From contig NW_004454170.1 of NCBI RefSeq assembly GCF_000283155.1, positions 10,402,439 to 10,466,438 on the forward strand: DNA of 64,000 bases. Reading direction: 5' to 3'. Both the position numbers and the translations under genes were made by a program. Of this stretch, positions 11,121-22,800 are shown one piece after another (within the stretch, counting starts at the first letter, position 1; each line of letters opens with the position of its first letter). This DNA is from Ceratotherium simum simum. Lineage: Eukaryota > Chordata > Mammalia > Perissodactyla > Rhinocerotidae. Below the pieces are notes generated by a model. The model was not told where the DNA came from. It saw only the letters and a list, made by a program, of their open reading frames with translations, and did not search any database.

Positions 11121-14100
11121 GCAAGCCATACCAGCCAGCAAGAGGGCTTCTATGGTGCTTCTCTCTGCACTTTACCCAGCACCTTCAGGAGGAACTGCAA
11201 CTATTTATTGAGAACTTGTGAATTTTATTTTTAAGGATTCACTTGGAAGTAGAATCTGAGTGGGTGGTAACAATTAACTTTAAAAAATTCACAAAAGGGC
11301 AACCATGAAAAAGCCTACAGTAATAAACCCCACTGGGGTTGGACTGTCTCCCTCACTCCAGACAGAATGATGATACTGTAACTGTAGTTTATATTTTTCC
11401 ATTTACCTACTTTCTTTTACTTGCTTTGAACATTATGCCTCATCAGTAGTAAATGTTCATGAAATCCTCCCTTCCACTTTTGATATAGTAAGGCAACTCA
11501 ATCAGTATTAATGTCTTTTTCAGCAATAACAGAGGCAAAGATTGGTGGGATTTTTTTTTTAAGCAGTCAATATTACCTCAGCATCTTGGCATCAGATATG
11601 CAAACTTAATGGTGTTTTGGTTTTTTTATATTCTATTTGTATTGTTTCCCCAATATTTCCCATGGGGATCTTCACAAAGTTTGGAATTTTTTCCTGGTGC
11701 ACACATGTGATGAGATTTAAGGTATTATATGCAAGTGTTTTACTAAAAAGCACTGAAATTCTTCTGGCAATACAGGAAACCATTTTCAGGATCTTGCAGT
11801 TACTTCTTTCCTAATCTTTCTTAAAGCATTCTCTGATAGCAATTTTTATTCTTTCAAAACAAAACAGGAAGCACGTTCAGAAGCTAGTCTACGTTCTGTC
11901 ACTAACATTTAAACTTTGCAGACTCCAGCAAAAAGCACAAGAGGTCCTGTGCTGTTATTGCGATTACCTCTGACAAAAACACTCAGAAAGGCAGAGGCCA
12001 GGAGTGAATCAGTAGGTCTTGAGAACCAGATAACCTTTCTGTTCACATTTCATCTGATTTTTAAACTGAGTCAGGCCTTGATTCTGAAGGACTCACTGTT
12101 GTTAGAGATGTGGTCTGATGTCTTATATTAAGACCAGATGTGGCATGATGTGATTATTTTCCAATACCTTGCTTTTAGGTACCACTTCATGACACTGAGG
12201 AACTGGTATTGGGAAATGCAATGAATTAGAAAAGCAGAACCTTTTTTTAAAATGGAAAAGTCTTTGGGTACAGTTTTATACCTTACAGCGTGATTTAGTG
12301 CATGAAGCACTGTATGAGTGTCTGGCCTGCATATGGTAGTTACAGTGTAACTTCTGGCTGCAGCCCACACAGAATAACTCTAACAGCATCCCAAGTCTGT
12401 GTGTCATCAAAAGCAGGAGTACAGCTTCTATCTCATTTGTTTTATCTTAGCAGCCATACCAACTCATGAGACCAAAAGGCACATGTAAGTGAAGTCTGCC
12501 AGTCAACAGAAGAGTTATTTCAGTCTCCGTGTTTCCCCTCTGGCTTTCCTTGACTGAAGGTGATTTTAGGAAGGGAGTATAAAAATCAGAATCTGCTCAG
12601 ATTCTTTACCAATAAAACCTCATGGAAAGAAAAGGACTTCTTCCTTCAGCCATGCACACATGAGCTCTCTTTACCCTAAAAATCAATGTTATTAATGGAA
12701 AGTAGCGTTTTCTTTAAAAAGAAGGAAGTCGGATGTCCTGTACATGAAAAGGAACCAAGTAAGTGTACATCTCAATTAGATAAAAATACAGCATAAGTTA
12801 AAAATTCTGAACTTAATCACTTCAAGAATAGTATTATCAGTTAGCAGAGTTTAAAATGAGTTATCTTTGTTTATCTTCACAAGACAAACCCATTTGCAGC
12901 CTCATGGCCACATGTGTTTAGATGTTTGGGGTAGTCAGTGAATCATTTCCTTCTCATTCTAAAACAATACTGACTTAGCTCTCTCTCTCTGAGATATAAG
13001 ATAAGATATATATGGATATATATATCTTCTGTTTATCAATCTGAAACTTTATTATATCCAACAGTATACTACTAATAACATTGCAGCCATTCTAAGAGCT
13101 TGGAAGAGGATTTTCCAAGTATTACTTAAGTACTGTCCCATCTAAAATATAGAATGTCAATAGTTGCATAGCCTCTTGGTTCCCACAAAAAAGGAGAAAA
13201 GAATAGGAATACAAACTGTTTTTAATATGCTGATGAATAAGCCTTAAAATTGCCAACTGGCTTGATCATTCAATTAGTAACCTGATTTCTTCCACACTTA
13301 CTCTTTGATTTTAAGATTCATTTCCCCAAAGCAAGAGTTAGTCACAGAAACATGAAAATTAATTTAAAATGTTCTTAGTTGTCATTCTATTTTTATTGCT
13401 TATGGACTAGGCTAATTTCTAAAAGATATGGAAAAGGCACCAAACTTCTAAATTCTAGTGCAGTAATTTAATTAAAATGATAGTAAGGCAAGGGAAAAAA
13501 AAATATGACATGATTTATCCCCAAAATTGATTTTAAAACTGGCTATAATTCAAAAGACAAAAAATAAAACTATGAAATGATGTGAAATCTAATCTTTAAA
13601 AAAGCTATTAATGCAAGAGAAATTTTATGCTTAAGGCCATTATGGCAATATATGCAAAGTTTAAATGAATGACAGAAATCTTGATTTTAGACTACACATT
13701 GTGCTGTTTTGAGTACACTTTACTTCAGAAAGTGATATTTAGTATTTTCTATACACTCTGAAATCATGAGCATTTCACTTTTTCTAAGTCAATTATTTCA
13801 TAAGGATTTTATTAATAGATATTGGTAAATAGAACTTTGGAAATCTTAATTCAGTATTCTTACTATACCCGAGGCTTTTGTAAGCTATAGTTTTATGTAC
13901 AACCTTGTACAGTTTTTTTGACATACAATTCCGAATCTTGTTTATTCTCTTGGACTTTGTTCTGGCCAATACATTTTTTTTAAATCTTTAAAAAGAACTG
14001 TGATTGTTTTAGTGGGTATTTTTCTAAGTAAATGAGAACTTGTATAATGGTATTTTAGAGAATGCCAGATAAGTGCATGTTTCAAGTTAATGTCTTTCTC

Positions 14101-14158
14101 ATTACTTGTATGTTTATACACAGCATGAGACTTTAATAAAACCATCCTGGAAACTTAA
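11121..14158 (+). other. VASH2: VASH2 3' UTR (predicted)
   Basis: About 3 kb of AT-rich sequence without ERE insertions separates the stop codon from a strong AATAAA at 14135–14140. A U-rich stretch (tttttttttcttgtcctctg) follows at about 14195–14215. The exact cleavage site is inferred. An earlier candidate signal, aataaaacctcatgg, sits at about 12612 and could give a shorter isoform. Confidence 0.65.
14135..14140 (+). terminator. VASH2: Predicted VASH2 polyadenylation signal AATAAA
   Basis: AATAAA in 'gactttaataaaaccatcc' on the + strand, followed by ggttttcttc and a T run as a candidate downstream element. It is the last canonical hexamer before the convergent ANGEL2 3' end. Confidence 0.6.
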
Positions 14159-14439
14159 GGACTGGTTTTCTTCTAAAAATGTAAGATGGTATAATTTTTT
14201 TTTCTTGTCCTCTGATTACATACTTGTCCTAGTAAACTAATTTGTCACTCTCTCACCTTTGTCTTCTACAATTTTCAGACTCTATACTAAACATCACTCT
14301 ATTGTGGCACATGTTAATTCACTTATATTTTAGCATCACCCTAAGTAATAAAGGCTGAAAAGGGTAATGAAATAGTTTAGAAGAGGCAACAGGCCAGCTT
14401 ACACAGCTTAGTACACCTACCACAAAACCTGCAGGCACA

Positions 14440-16716
14440 AACGTACTAGTGTAATAATTTATTAGGTAATTTACAGGTACAAAGTGCAAATGACTTGATG
14501 TCTCTGTTTCCCCAACCCCTTGAACTCTCTGGATTTCTTAGTTTGTGAGGAAAGCAAAGGGTTAAAAGCAGACAGTTGCTAAATTCCAAAACAAGACAAG
14601 ATTTCAAACATGCATATTATCTTGATATCAAAAGGTATAGTAAAACCAAACTTTCATTATCCCACAATATTCCTTTCCATTTAAAACTTGGATAGTATAG
14701 TACTTGAGACTGAAGATTTGGTTTCAGCAATTAACCAGATTTAATTGCTTTCGGAAGGTAAATAGAAGGCTCTGACAGTTACCAACTCTTCTGACCAAAA
14801 ACAGTAGAGACAAATAGATAATTAGTTTTAGTGGAGCTTAAAAAACCTGTGAGAAGGTTACCTTGACCCTTTGGCCTCCAGTCCACAAAATAATACTTCA
14901 TTCTGTAAGCTAAAGTGGAAAGCAATTTTATGGATTAACTCTTTCGAGCACATGAACAGGGCCTAAAATCACAATATGTTAATGAGGATATGAAAAATTA
15001 ACTTTTCACAGAGGTTTTCAGAGGTGTTAGTTTGTCAAGAATGACCTATATATAGAGTTATTTGTTAATAAATTCACACAACACAAAGCAGTAATTAATC
15101 AATGGATTTTCATTTTTCTTTCCCCTAAACTAAAAGGGGATAATTATACTGTCATTATTACTTAATGATGACTATATCTGCTAATTAGGACATTTCATAA
15201 TATTCTGAAAACTTTTACTAGAAAATGTGGAAAATCCTAGAACTATAGTTAATACTATAGGTAGAAACCCAAAAAATGAGAAATTAAACATTTTAAAGTA
15301 CTTATTACAATTTTTACTAGGCAAATCCTTATAACACACATGCCTTTTTTGGGGTATTCATCTGGTTTATTTTTTTAAAAAATAACTGTAGTAAATGCTT
15401 TAATACAAAAACTTAAAGTCCAAGACTATAAAGTTAACTACTGCTTTCTAATTTAAGCTGAAGCTTCTATTAAGAAAACCCATTGTAAAAACTTTTATAA
15501 TTCAGTATGATTCAATATAAAATCACTACTTAATAAAAATGCACACAATTCTTGATCCCAAAGTCTAAAAAAGAAGAAATTTTCACTCTTCATGTTTTAA
15601 AAATTTTGATTCCAACACTCATACAGAGCCAACTGCAGGATTTATTAGACCTGCTCTTAACCACTTCATAAAAAATGTTAGCCCCATCTCACACAGCTGT
15701 ATCATTAAAAAGCAAAACAAAACATTTTAGAAACAAAATCACTAAAACAGTTAAAATTACTACTTAAGAGTATTAGGTCTCCAAGTTGGTATCTCCCCAC
15801 AACAGATTTGCTGGCTTCCTCAAACTTCTGAGGTAAAACAAAAATAATCTTATAGCTGCCCTTTTGTTCTGAAGACAAGTTTCCTAATAAAATAAATGTC
15901 TACAGAATTGGTTCAGTAAAATAAAATCTCTCCCCCAACCCAGGGACCTTTCCTTGAAACTGAATAGAAAAAAGAAACAACTGCTAGGGAAACAGGGGCA
16001 TAGCCCAGTCTCTGCCTTTCTCAGGCATCCTGTGAGGGTGTCTGTCACAGGATGGAAAGAGTGGGCTTCTGTAGAGCACCTCATCCTACCGGTTACGGTG
16101 ACCTACCTTCCCCAACAAAATGCAGGCATTTTACATGGCTCAGGATAGTAAAAAGGTGGATTAAGCAATCTGTACAATTTTAAAAAGCATTATCAAGCCC
16201 TCTCAAAAAGAAACTAAAATGGTTGGTTGTGAATGACTGTGAATGACTCAATGATTTCTGAGATGAACTAATTAGGACGCAATAAGCATATGGTTCTCCC
16301 AGTGAAATCAGGCCCTCTGGAGGGAAACGAGTTGTAGTTTGCAAGAACTCAAAGATACTTTGGATCCACTCACTGTAAAGCTTGCCAAAAACATGAAATG
16401 AAATTCTTTACTAAGAAGACTAAAGAAGATGCACTATATTTAAAAGTCATGGTCAATTTTACTGGGATTTAGAATAAAAAATATTTACAACAAACAGCAT
16501 TTAGATCTCACTTGTCAGGAAAATATTTTTTCATTATTAAAAAAGAAAATTGTTGTAAACTTGTTTCTTCTGTTATCTGTTTCAAGCATTTAACAGAACC
16601 TCTTCAGAAACTCCACAGCACAAAAATAAACAACATGCAAACTCTAAGAACAACTTTACAGTCTTTGAAAAATAATATAAATTGGAAAGAAAAGTATATA
16701 TGTAATTAAAGCAGAG
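14440..16716 (-). other. ANGEL2: ANGEL2 3' UTR (predicted)
   Basis: Sequence between the ANGEL2 stop codon and the distal AATAAA. It is AT-rich, has no interspersed SINE, and contains no recognisable coding segment. The open frames on either strand here have no family resemblance. Confidence 0.6.
14458..14463 (-). terminator. ANGEL2: Predicted ANGEL2 polyadenylation signal AATAAA
   Basis: TTTATT on +, so AATAAA on -. Read on the minus strand it is followed within 20–50 nt by a GU-rich element (TTTTGTGGTAGGTGTAC, then GCTGTGT), the expected downstream element. This gives a 3' UTR of about 2.3 kb. Proximal hexamers at about 15365 and 15642 could be alternatives. Confidence 0.65.
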
Positions 16717-16868
16717 TCAGAGCTCCAGCCTGAACTTAGCCAATAAGGGCAGGTGGTCTGAAGAGTTATTTTCATTTGGAAGTCCATTCACGGTCCACAA
16801 GTCTTGCTCTGTAAGAAGTGATAGTCTAGCCAGAAGTTTCAAGCCACCAACCAAAGCAACTTCAGCTC
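16717..16868 (-). CDS. ANGEL2: ANGEL2 terminal coding exon 9
   Basis: Acceptor …tctttaatgtag, then GA completing Gly; 49 codons with LLARLSLLTEQDLW and NNSSDHLPLLAKFRLEL, then TGA (16717–16719). SDHLP carries the catalytic His that ends the EEP fold. Confidence 0.96.
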
Positions 16869-19800
16869 CTACATTAAAGAAACACATACATATTTAGTGA
16901 AACCGTGTCAACGGGCTATTGTAAATTAATCATATAAGTCTTTTTTCCTAAATAACGATGATAGAGAACTTGAGACCCCTCTGGAAGTCAGTTTTTAGAA
17001 TGTGATTCAAGTTTTACTGAGTTATAATTTAATTATAATTCTCAAACAGCAGTTTCAGATTTTTTTCTATTTCAGATATTTCTATTTCAAGTTATGCAAA
17101 TAATCTTTAGAAGAAAATATCAACGTAATATACAACAATGCTAAGAGTAATTTGATATTAACAACTACATAAGCAATTCATCCAGCAACTATTTTGTAGT
17201 TGCATAAAACCAGACAGACCCAGCCACAGCTGAGTAGGAAGTTTATAAGGTGACTGGAGAATAAATTAGTAAAGTTTGGTCCCAGAGAGTCAGTACCCAC
17301 AGAAGTAGAGTAAAAGATGACATGCTCTTTGTTAATTAACATTTGAGATTCTGGTCCATGACACACTCCCGCCACCTAGTGAATGTTTACGGCAATGACA
17401 ACTACCAGAACCATTACAAATTCAAATCTGTAGAGTTGATCTAGTGAGGAGGAGCAAGCCATCTCCTGAGTATTACTAATAAGGTTATCCTCAGTAGGAA
17501 ACAACAAACAAACAATGGAAAAAGGGAAAAATAAAAAGAGCACAGAAAAAAATGGGAAAATCAGAAAAGATAAAGCAGCTGCCCACATTTTTCTGAATGG
17601 TATTTTTTGACTTCCAATTAAGCTGCATTTTCTTCCTCACTTTGAATCCTTTAGTTAATATCTAAAATCAGATTTTCATTGAATCATACAAGGAAAATGT
17701 TTTATCATCTTTGCTTTTTGAAAACACAGTCATATCACAGACTTCTCTTTCTCAGATCCAATACAGTCACGTGCCACATGATGACGTTTCGGTCAATGAC
17801 AGACCACATATCCAACGGCGGTCCCGTAAGAATTAGTACCGTACAGCCTAGGTGTGTAGGAGGCTATACCATCTAGGTTTGTCTAAGTACACTCTGTGAT
17901 GTTTGCACAATGATGAAATCGCCTAACCACGCATTTCTCAGAACGTATCTCGTCGTTAAGCAACACATGACTGTATTCCAGGGTCAACCTGACAAATTGT
18001 CTATTGGCAGTATAAGCATGTTACTACAATGAAGGCAGCATGCCTTAGTAAAATTTAAGCACAAAACTATATGATGATCATTAACACAATATATTCACTT
18101 GCTGTCACAGGAAAACAGTAAATTTATGGCAAGTAAAACCAAAGGGCAATATGAAAGACTTCTAACTCAACAGCTGACTGGAATTGGAGGGTAGAGCTGA
18201 GGATATAATTTGCTTAGAGGTGTTTTACTGCCTCCATCTTTTGCAGGTAATTAACTGATTTATTCCAATATATTACCAATTTATCAAACATATCACCAAT
18301 TTAAAAATATTTTTAACTTCTAAATCTCGAACTTCAACTAGATGTTTAGCTAACTTTTGCAACTTTAGCCTTGAGATTTTAGTTGCTGTGTTCTCTAGCA
18401 GAACTTAAGATTACATGCATTCTTTACCCGGCTGCCCAGCAGCATCTTCCTTTTCAGCAGAATAGAAAATATAATCCACAGTTATGGCACTTCGGGAATG
18501 ACAGGTGGTCACTTCTGGAATTCCAGTGTCAGGAAAATAATGTGAATAAACAGATGACAAGCTGAAATGGTGCTGTAAATTCGAAGATAATCTAAATTGA
18601 AAAGAAAGAGTGGTTAGCATCCATCAACTTTTTCATGATTTTTATAATTCCTCCTATTGAAAGCACTTTTTCATTTACTTTCCAGACAAAGCCAGACATT
18701 AAGACAAACTTTATTTAAATAGATCATGTCACAATTTGGCATTCATTTATTCATGTGGTTATATATAAAACCCATTAACAAGGCTGTGATACATGGGGGG
18801 AAAAAAAGCTCAATAATTAACATACCAATGTGATTTTTTATTAATTATAACATTTTTGAAAGCCTCCATTTACTACTGAACATGTATTCTAAAACAATTT
18901 ATAAATTTTTTTTGTGTGTTTTTAAGAAAGAAAATCAAAGTTGCTTTCAGGACTGCTATCTAGAACCCACCATACTTTTGATGTCAAAGGGGCCATATTT
19001 TTCTACAATCATTCTTGCTATGATATTTGAGATAATTTTGCATGCATCTTAAAATAGCTTCTATAATGGTTTACACTCACCACACACTACAAATACATGT
19101 GATGTTATGGGTAAAGGTTTAAAAATAATTTCCTATTAATACATCATGAATGTTAATGATCCTCTATGTCATGAAAGAAAACAAAATTAGAAAGAAATTT
19201 TTTTAATTCATCCAACAGTTACCAAACATCTACTAAGTTCCAGGCACTACCTTAGGAGCCGAGAATACACAGATAAAGATGTTGCTCTGCTTTTAAAGAG
19301 CTCACATGTCAATGAACAAAGGTAATTCCTTCAAAATGCCCTTACTTCCAAGTTTTAGCAACTTTTTATGTCTAAGGACTTATATTTACAATATTATTAA
19401 ATGTAAAATAGGTCTCCTGCAAACTGTTATCTTACTATCAACTTTCCAGATATCAACTATGCATATAAACACACTGTATTTAGATACTTAAAAGTATCTT
19501 TTCTTATACCTCATATTGCTATGAAAAGATTTTAGAATTACTCAAAACTGTGTGTTAATCAGATTAGCCTTTTTTGTGTGTGTGTGAGGAAGACCAGCCC
19601 TGAGCTAACATCCGTTGCCAATCCCCCTCTTTTTGCTGAGGAAGATTGGCCCTGGGCTAACATCCGTTGCCAATCCTCTTCTTTCTTGCTGAGGAAGATT
19701 GGCTCTGTGCTAACATCCGTGCCCATCTTCCTCTGCTTTACATGGGTTGCCGCCACAGCATGGCTTGATGAGTGGTGTGTTGGTCCACGCCTGGGATCCA

Positions 19801-22800
19801 AACCTGCGACCCCAGGCTGCCAAAGCAGGGCGCACGAACTTAACCGCTGGCTGGCCCCAGATTAGCCTTTTTATTAATCTTACTCAGGGAAGTTTTTACT
19901 ATATTTCAAAGGTTTAATTATAAATTTTTAAGTATTCTTTTTTAAAAATTCAAAACAATTGCTTCCTTTCTTACTAGGCTCTTTTATATGAGACAACATT
20001 TTCTCAAAACAAGATAAGACTGAGAAGTAGATAAAATGAATGAGAGAAGATTCTAATTTGGTCCCTAACTTTATTTTATTTATTTATTTTTTTTAATTTT
20101 ATTTATTTATTTTTTCCCCCAAAGCCCCAGTAGACAGTTGTTTGTCATAGCTGCACATCCTTCTAGTTGCTGTATGTGGGACACGGCCTCAGCATGGCCG
20201 GAGAAGCAGTGCGTTGGTGCGCGCCCGGGATCCGAACCCGGGCCGCCAGCAGCGGAGTGCGCGCACTTAACCGCTAAGCCACGGGGCTGGCCCATGGTTC
20301 CTAACTTTAAATGTTAAAAACCAAAACTATAAAAGAGCCACAATATAAAACAATCAGGACACTTCAAGAATCTCTCAAAGAGACAGGATTTAAGTTTCCA
20401 TCTTGTTGTATTAACATACATCTGTTTGTCAACCTTAGCCCCAAACATTCATACTTCTTTAATAATAAGGAATCTAGGCATCTGCATCCCTCTACCTCTG
20501 ACGACCTTTTCCTGTAGTTCAAGACATAAGTATAAATAATTATCTTTTCCCCCGGCATATCTTTTTTGGATCAATTCTCCTATCGATTGTTTTGAGGTCT
20601 AGTAAGTCAAAGGAGGCTAACGATCCTTCTGAAATCTAAAAGATATTTTTCTGTGATCTTGACCTTTGTTTAAATATGTAATAGCAATAAATTTCAAAGA
20701 GTACTAGCTGGCCCACATCCACAGACACGTTCCCTTTAAATAACATTGCTTAAGCACTCACTATGTGCCAAACATCGAGCTTTACACGCCTTGTCTCATC
20801 TAATCCTCATAACAACCCAAATTACAGATAAGGAAACTGAACCTCAGAGATGTTAAGTTTCTTGCTCAAAATCACACAGCTACAAAGCAGCAAAGTCAGG
20901 ATTAGAACTCAGGTCTATTTGACTTAAGAGCCAGTATGCTTCACCAGCATGGACTATCACTGTCTTCATTGTTTAGCCAAGTAATTGTTGAGAAATGATT
21001 TTTTCACTCAACTAAAGCCAGCAAATGTCTACTGTTGCTTTCCAGAACTCACTTTTCAGCTGTCACTAGGACCTCTGTTTTGTCCAGCTGTGTCTGCGTT
21101 GGATCACTGTCTATAAGAACAAAGAGAAATATATTAATACTATCAATATATTGTTTTGTTCTAGTTTGTCTCAGTATAGTTCTCTTACTCTAGGAACAAT
21201 ATTTAAGACATATCTAGTTTAGACAGATGCCTAGCTAAATGTTTCATCCTGGAATCTATATATTTTGATGGTCTCCGGAATTAGCAAAAATAAGATGCAA
21301 ACATTTTCAAAGCAACATGCAAGTAATTCATGCAAAGATAATTTTGGAAGTTCAACTTCAGGTAAATTTAGAGCTCTTTAAAAAAAGGAATAAGCAAACA
21401 ACTATATGTTTTTATACAAGAGCATTCATCCCTGAGATGTTACTCCTTTAAAAATTTAGTTGTATGTCTTCAAAGGGAACACTATTATCAAGAAGACTGC
21501 CAAAAGGTATTGCAAACACTTACCTGTCTTTTCTACTTTTGGTACCTGCTGTACCTCATACACACAGTTCTGTGAGATACCTAGGTTTGGGGGCCAAATT
21601 GGAATAGATAAAATTCTTTGTCCCCGTGAAGACTGTTCCTGGCCAGATACCTAAACAAAATTTCAACAGGTATCTTAAGTGAATAGATTCTAATTAGTTT
21701 ATGTATTGAAAAGTTTATATCTTAAATAAAAGGGAATCCAAGAATGGTAAATACTATCCTTTATTCATTATATTAAGGGATTATTTGTGCTTATAAAATC
21801 TTCTTCAAATTCAGTTCAGAAAGCACTTATTATTTACATGAAAATGGCAATCTGTTCCTATACATGTTTTTCTCTAATTTGGACATCTAAATGATCTATA
21901 GCTTTGGACTAACACTGCCCCTCCTTTCTTGCTACCTGCAATATAGCTCCTATTATAAAAAATACTATGAAAGATCAACTTTTACAAAATTTTAAACTAC
22001 CACTCGAAACTCAGTGGTCGAGAGCGTATTTTGGCTAAAAATACTGAAGATGAAATGATCTAAAGTAAGCAGAAGAAAGCACAATGAAAATAAAAACATG
22101 GGATAAATTATACTCAGCTAAAGAATTAAAATATTTATCATTATGTAAAGGAAAAGGTATGTAATAAAGAAATAGTAAATTACTGTTTTGCCAACTGTAT
22201 TGCCCACATTCAGCATTCAAAATTCTATTCTACCATCTTGTGAGTAGTTCCTTGTTTATGAAGTATTCATGTCTGTCAATGCTTTTATTTTTCTTCTTCT
22301 CGTCCATTTTGGATTTTTTGCTGCCTGCCAATTCCTTCAAACAGAATGTTGTCACGAATAGATGGAAAAGATGAAATTCAACCAAGTGAATATAATTACT
22401 TATTAGCAGTTGTGGAAAATCATCACAGCTTGGTAAAGTGAGGGTAGTGGATCATGCATGGTTTTCAACTAGCCCTGTGATGACTATCCTCACATTACAA
22501 CAAACTGAGCTACTAAGACTGCCTCCTAATGACGATGAAGCGAGTACTTACCTTTCCTATGGCAAGTCCTTCATAATTCAATTTTCCTTCCTTTATAAAG
22601 CTATAGAGTGGAGAACCAGGAACAGAATTAAAGTCACCACACATAACAATAGGGCAGAAACTGCCATCTTTCTGATGGGCAACACTGGAAATCTCTGCCA
22701 GGAGCATTGCCAACTGGGTCAGCTTAATATCACCTCGTCTTGGATTATACAACAGATGTGTGTTAGCCACGCAGATCGCAGGAGAGGCAGTGCTTGGAAT

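Larger units (their letters stand above)
18592..21052 (-). other. ANGEL2: ANGEL2 intron 7
   Basis: Intron carrying two ERE SINEs (19575–19858, 20073–20294), a MIR (20745–20945) and a weak L2-like piece (about 19205–19320, 'ttaccaaacatctactaagttccaggcacta'). Nothing else was recognised. Confidence 0.9.
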
